Assembly: GCF_020194175.1 (NCBI RefSeq)
Contig: NZ_JADYVX010000004.1
Coordinates: forward strand, 1-64,000
DNA: 64,000 bases
Direction of reading: 5' to 3'
Origin: Bradyrhizobium sp. BRP22
GTDB lineage: Bacteria > Pseudomonadota > Alphaproteobacteria > Rhizobiales > Xanthobacteraceae
Shown here: one piece after another, positions 63,157-64,000 of the stretch
Layout: each line of letters opens with the position of its first letter
Position numbering within the stretch: the first letter of the stretch is position 1
Program-made: the position numbers and the translations under genes
The notes under the pieces: generated by a model
The model's input: only the letters and a program-made list of their open reading frames with translations
Told to the model about the DNA's origin: nothing
Database searches by the model: none

Positions 63157-63188
63157 CTCGATCTCTTGCTCGATCTCTTGGATTGGGA

Positions 63189-63929
63189 TCAGTAGCCCGT
63201 GGCCACCGGCCCGCCGAAATTGCCGAGATTGAAGCGATAGTTGATGCCGGCCTTCACGGTGTGCTCGTCATTATGGAAGCTGCCGAATGGCACCAGCGGG
63301 GCTGGCGCGATGAAGCGGCTGTCGCCGAAATCGTAATATTGATATTCGGCCTTGGCCGACCAGTTGGGCGCGAACATGTATTCGATGCCGCCGCCGACGG
63401 TGAAGCCGTTGCGATGGCTGTCACTGAGCGCGAACCCGACCGGGACACCAACGAATGTCAGCATTTCGTTGTTGTCGGAATAGGCGTAGCCGCCCTTCGC
63501 GTAGACCAGGCCCGGGCCCCAGGTCCAGCCGATGCGGCCGGTGATCGAGCCGATCCCGCGCTGGTCGTTGCTGTAGACGAAGCCGCCGGGGAACGCCGCG
63601 TTGACCTGGTCGCCGCCGAGCCACGAGTACTGGCCTTCGACGCCGATCAGGAAGTTCGGATGGAATTGCCAGTCGCCGCCGACCTGGACGCCGCCGAGGA
63701 AGCGAGTGTTATCGTCGCCGAGCGCGAAGCCGCCAAAGCTGTCGCTGCCGCTGAAGGCGCCGCCGAGATGGCCGCCGATATAGAAGCCGGTCCAGTTGTA
63801 GATCGGTGCGGCGTAAGCTGGCGCCGGCGCTTTGCTGTAATAAGGACGGGCGCCGAGATCGGCGCCGAATACCGGCGCGGCGGCGGCGAGCGCCACGAGG
63901 GCAACGGTTGCGAGCAGGATCTTCTTCAT
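63189..63929 (-). CDS. Omp31-like outer membrane beta-barrel protein
   Basis: 246 aa. Signal peptide at 1-22 (MKKILLATVALVALAAAAPV, cleaved after FGA), a Pro/Ala/Tyr-rich linker (PYYSKAPAPAYAAPIYNWTG), then eight predicted beta strands with the family's alternating aromatic pattern (WTGFYIGGHLGGAFS, GGDWQFHPNFLIGVEGQYSW, WSAKAEYQYYDFG) and a C-terminal strand ending TGY. GGGGA lies 6 nt before ATG63929. Abundant porin-like or structural protein of the rhizobial outer membrane; a sole transport role is not shown. Confidence 0.9.
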   Translation of the reverse strand: MKKILLATVALVALAAAAPVFGADLGARPYYSKAPAPAYAAPIYNWTGFYIGGHLGGAFSGSDSFGGFALGDDNTRFLGGVQVGGDWQFHPNFLIGVEGQYSWLGGDQVNAAFPGGFVYSNDQRGIGSITGRIGWTWGPGLVYAKGGYAYSDNNEMLTFVGVPVGFALSDSHRNGFTVGGGIEYMFAPNWSAKAEYQYYDFGDSRFIAPAPLVPFGSFHNDEHTVKAGINYRFNLGNFGGPVATGY

Positions 63930-64000
63930 TTCATTCCCCGGAGATTCAAAACGAGACGCTGCGCGCAGCGCCCCCGTGGCGCGAGTAAAGACCGCATTTG

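Overview
The window is chromosomal DNA of an alphaproteobacterium, most likely Bradyrhizobium or a close Nitrobacteraceae relative. The base composition is GC-rich with strong GC3 bias. The gene blocks fit: a ctaC-ctaD-ctaB-small ORF-ctaG-ctaE-DUF983-surf1 oxidase cluster, an F0-only ATP synthase operon (I-a-c-b'-b), a C4-pathway 5-aminolevulinate synthase, plant/alphaproteobacterial-type GshA, a PodJ-like SEL1 protein and an IalB-family protein. Many gaps carry short palindromic repeat families of the kind that litter rhizobial genomes. No tRNA, rRNA, CRISPR, phage or complete insertion sequence was recognised. The genus call is an inference from family recognition, not from a search.

Layout. 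1-3.1 kb: 3' part of a ligase-associated Lhr-like helicase, cut by the window edge, followed by the endonuclease pdeM. 3.15-4.26 kb: an intergenic stretch packed with palindromic repeats. 4.3-9 kb: LysR regulator with a divergent EamA exporter, a divergent-type NRAMP transporter, a sterol-desaturase-family enzyme and two small exported proteins. 9.2-14 kb: an OmpR-type two-component pair, a TauE-type permease coupled to a TIGR02186 membrane protein, and a membrane-anchored ClpP-fold protein. 14.1-17.5 kb: the PodJ-like protein. 17.7-24.3 kb: PadR regulator with a large dyad operator, an NTF2-like protein, and a fadE-fadA-fadB beta-oxidation block. 24.4-29 kb: beta-class GST and divergent MarR with two operators, gshA, a PAN-domain protein, a nucleotidyltransferase and a YjbR protein. 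29-32 kb: tldD-lepB and ialB. 32.5-39 kb: cytochrome aa3 oxidase structural and assembly genes. 39-41.5 kb: a NarX-type kinase, LuxR-type regulator and His-rich secreted protein. 41.8-46 kb: thrC, an M16 peptidase, a GNAT enzyme and an exported protein. 46-49 kb: the ATP synthase F0 operon. 49-53.5 kb: a DsbA-fold isomerase, an exported coiled-coil protein, YjbQ, an MFS transporter and a LuxR-type regulator. 53.8-59.5 kb: a transporter-fused hybrid kinase (CrbS/MxtR-like), hemA and an AroQ-like protein with altered active-site residues. 59.5-64 kb: an MBL hydrolase, a chemotaxis receptor and an Omp31-like barrel.

Main themes. Respiration and haem are well represented (aa3 oxidase, F0, hemA with a perfect FNR/FixK-type box upstream). 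Fatty-acid and probably acetate metabolism are represented by fadEAB and the CrbS/CrbR-like pair beside an MHS-type transporter. Glutathione and stress functions are represented by gshA, gst and marR.

The most unusual signals are in the repeats. A 101-bp TA-flanked MITE-like element occurs twice in opposite orientation with one mismatch. One copy is nested inside another repeat at a reconstructable empty site. The left tip of this or a related repeat forms the TAG stop codon of three separate genes. Palindromic repeats also lie in frame inside the helicase and in the 3' end of a nucleotidyltransferase gene.
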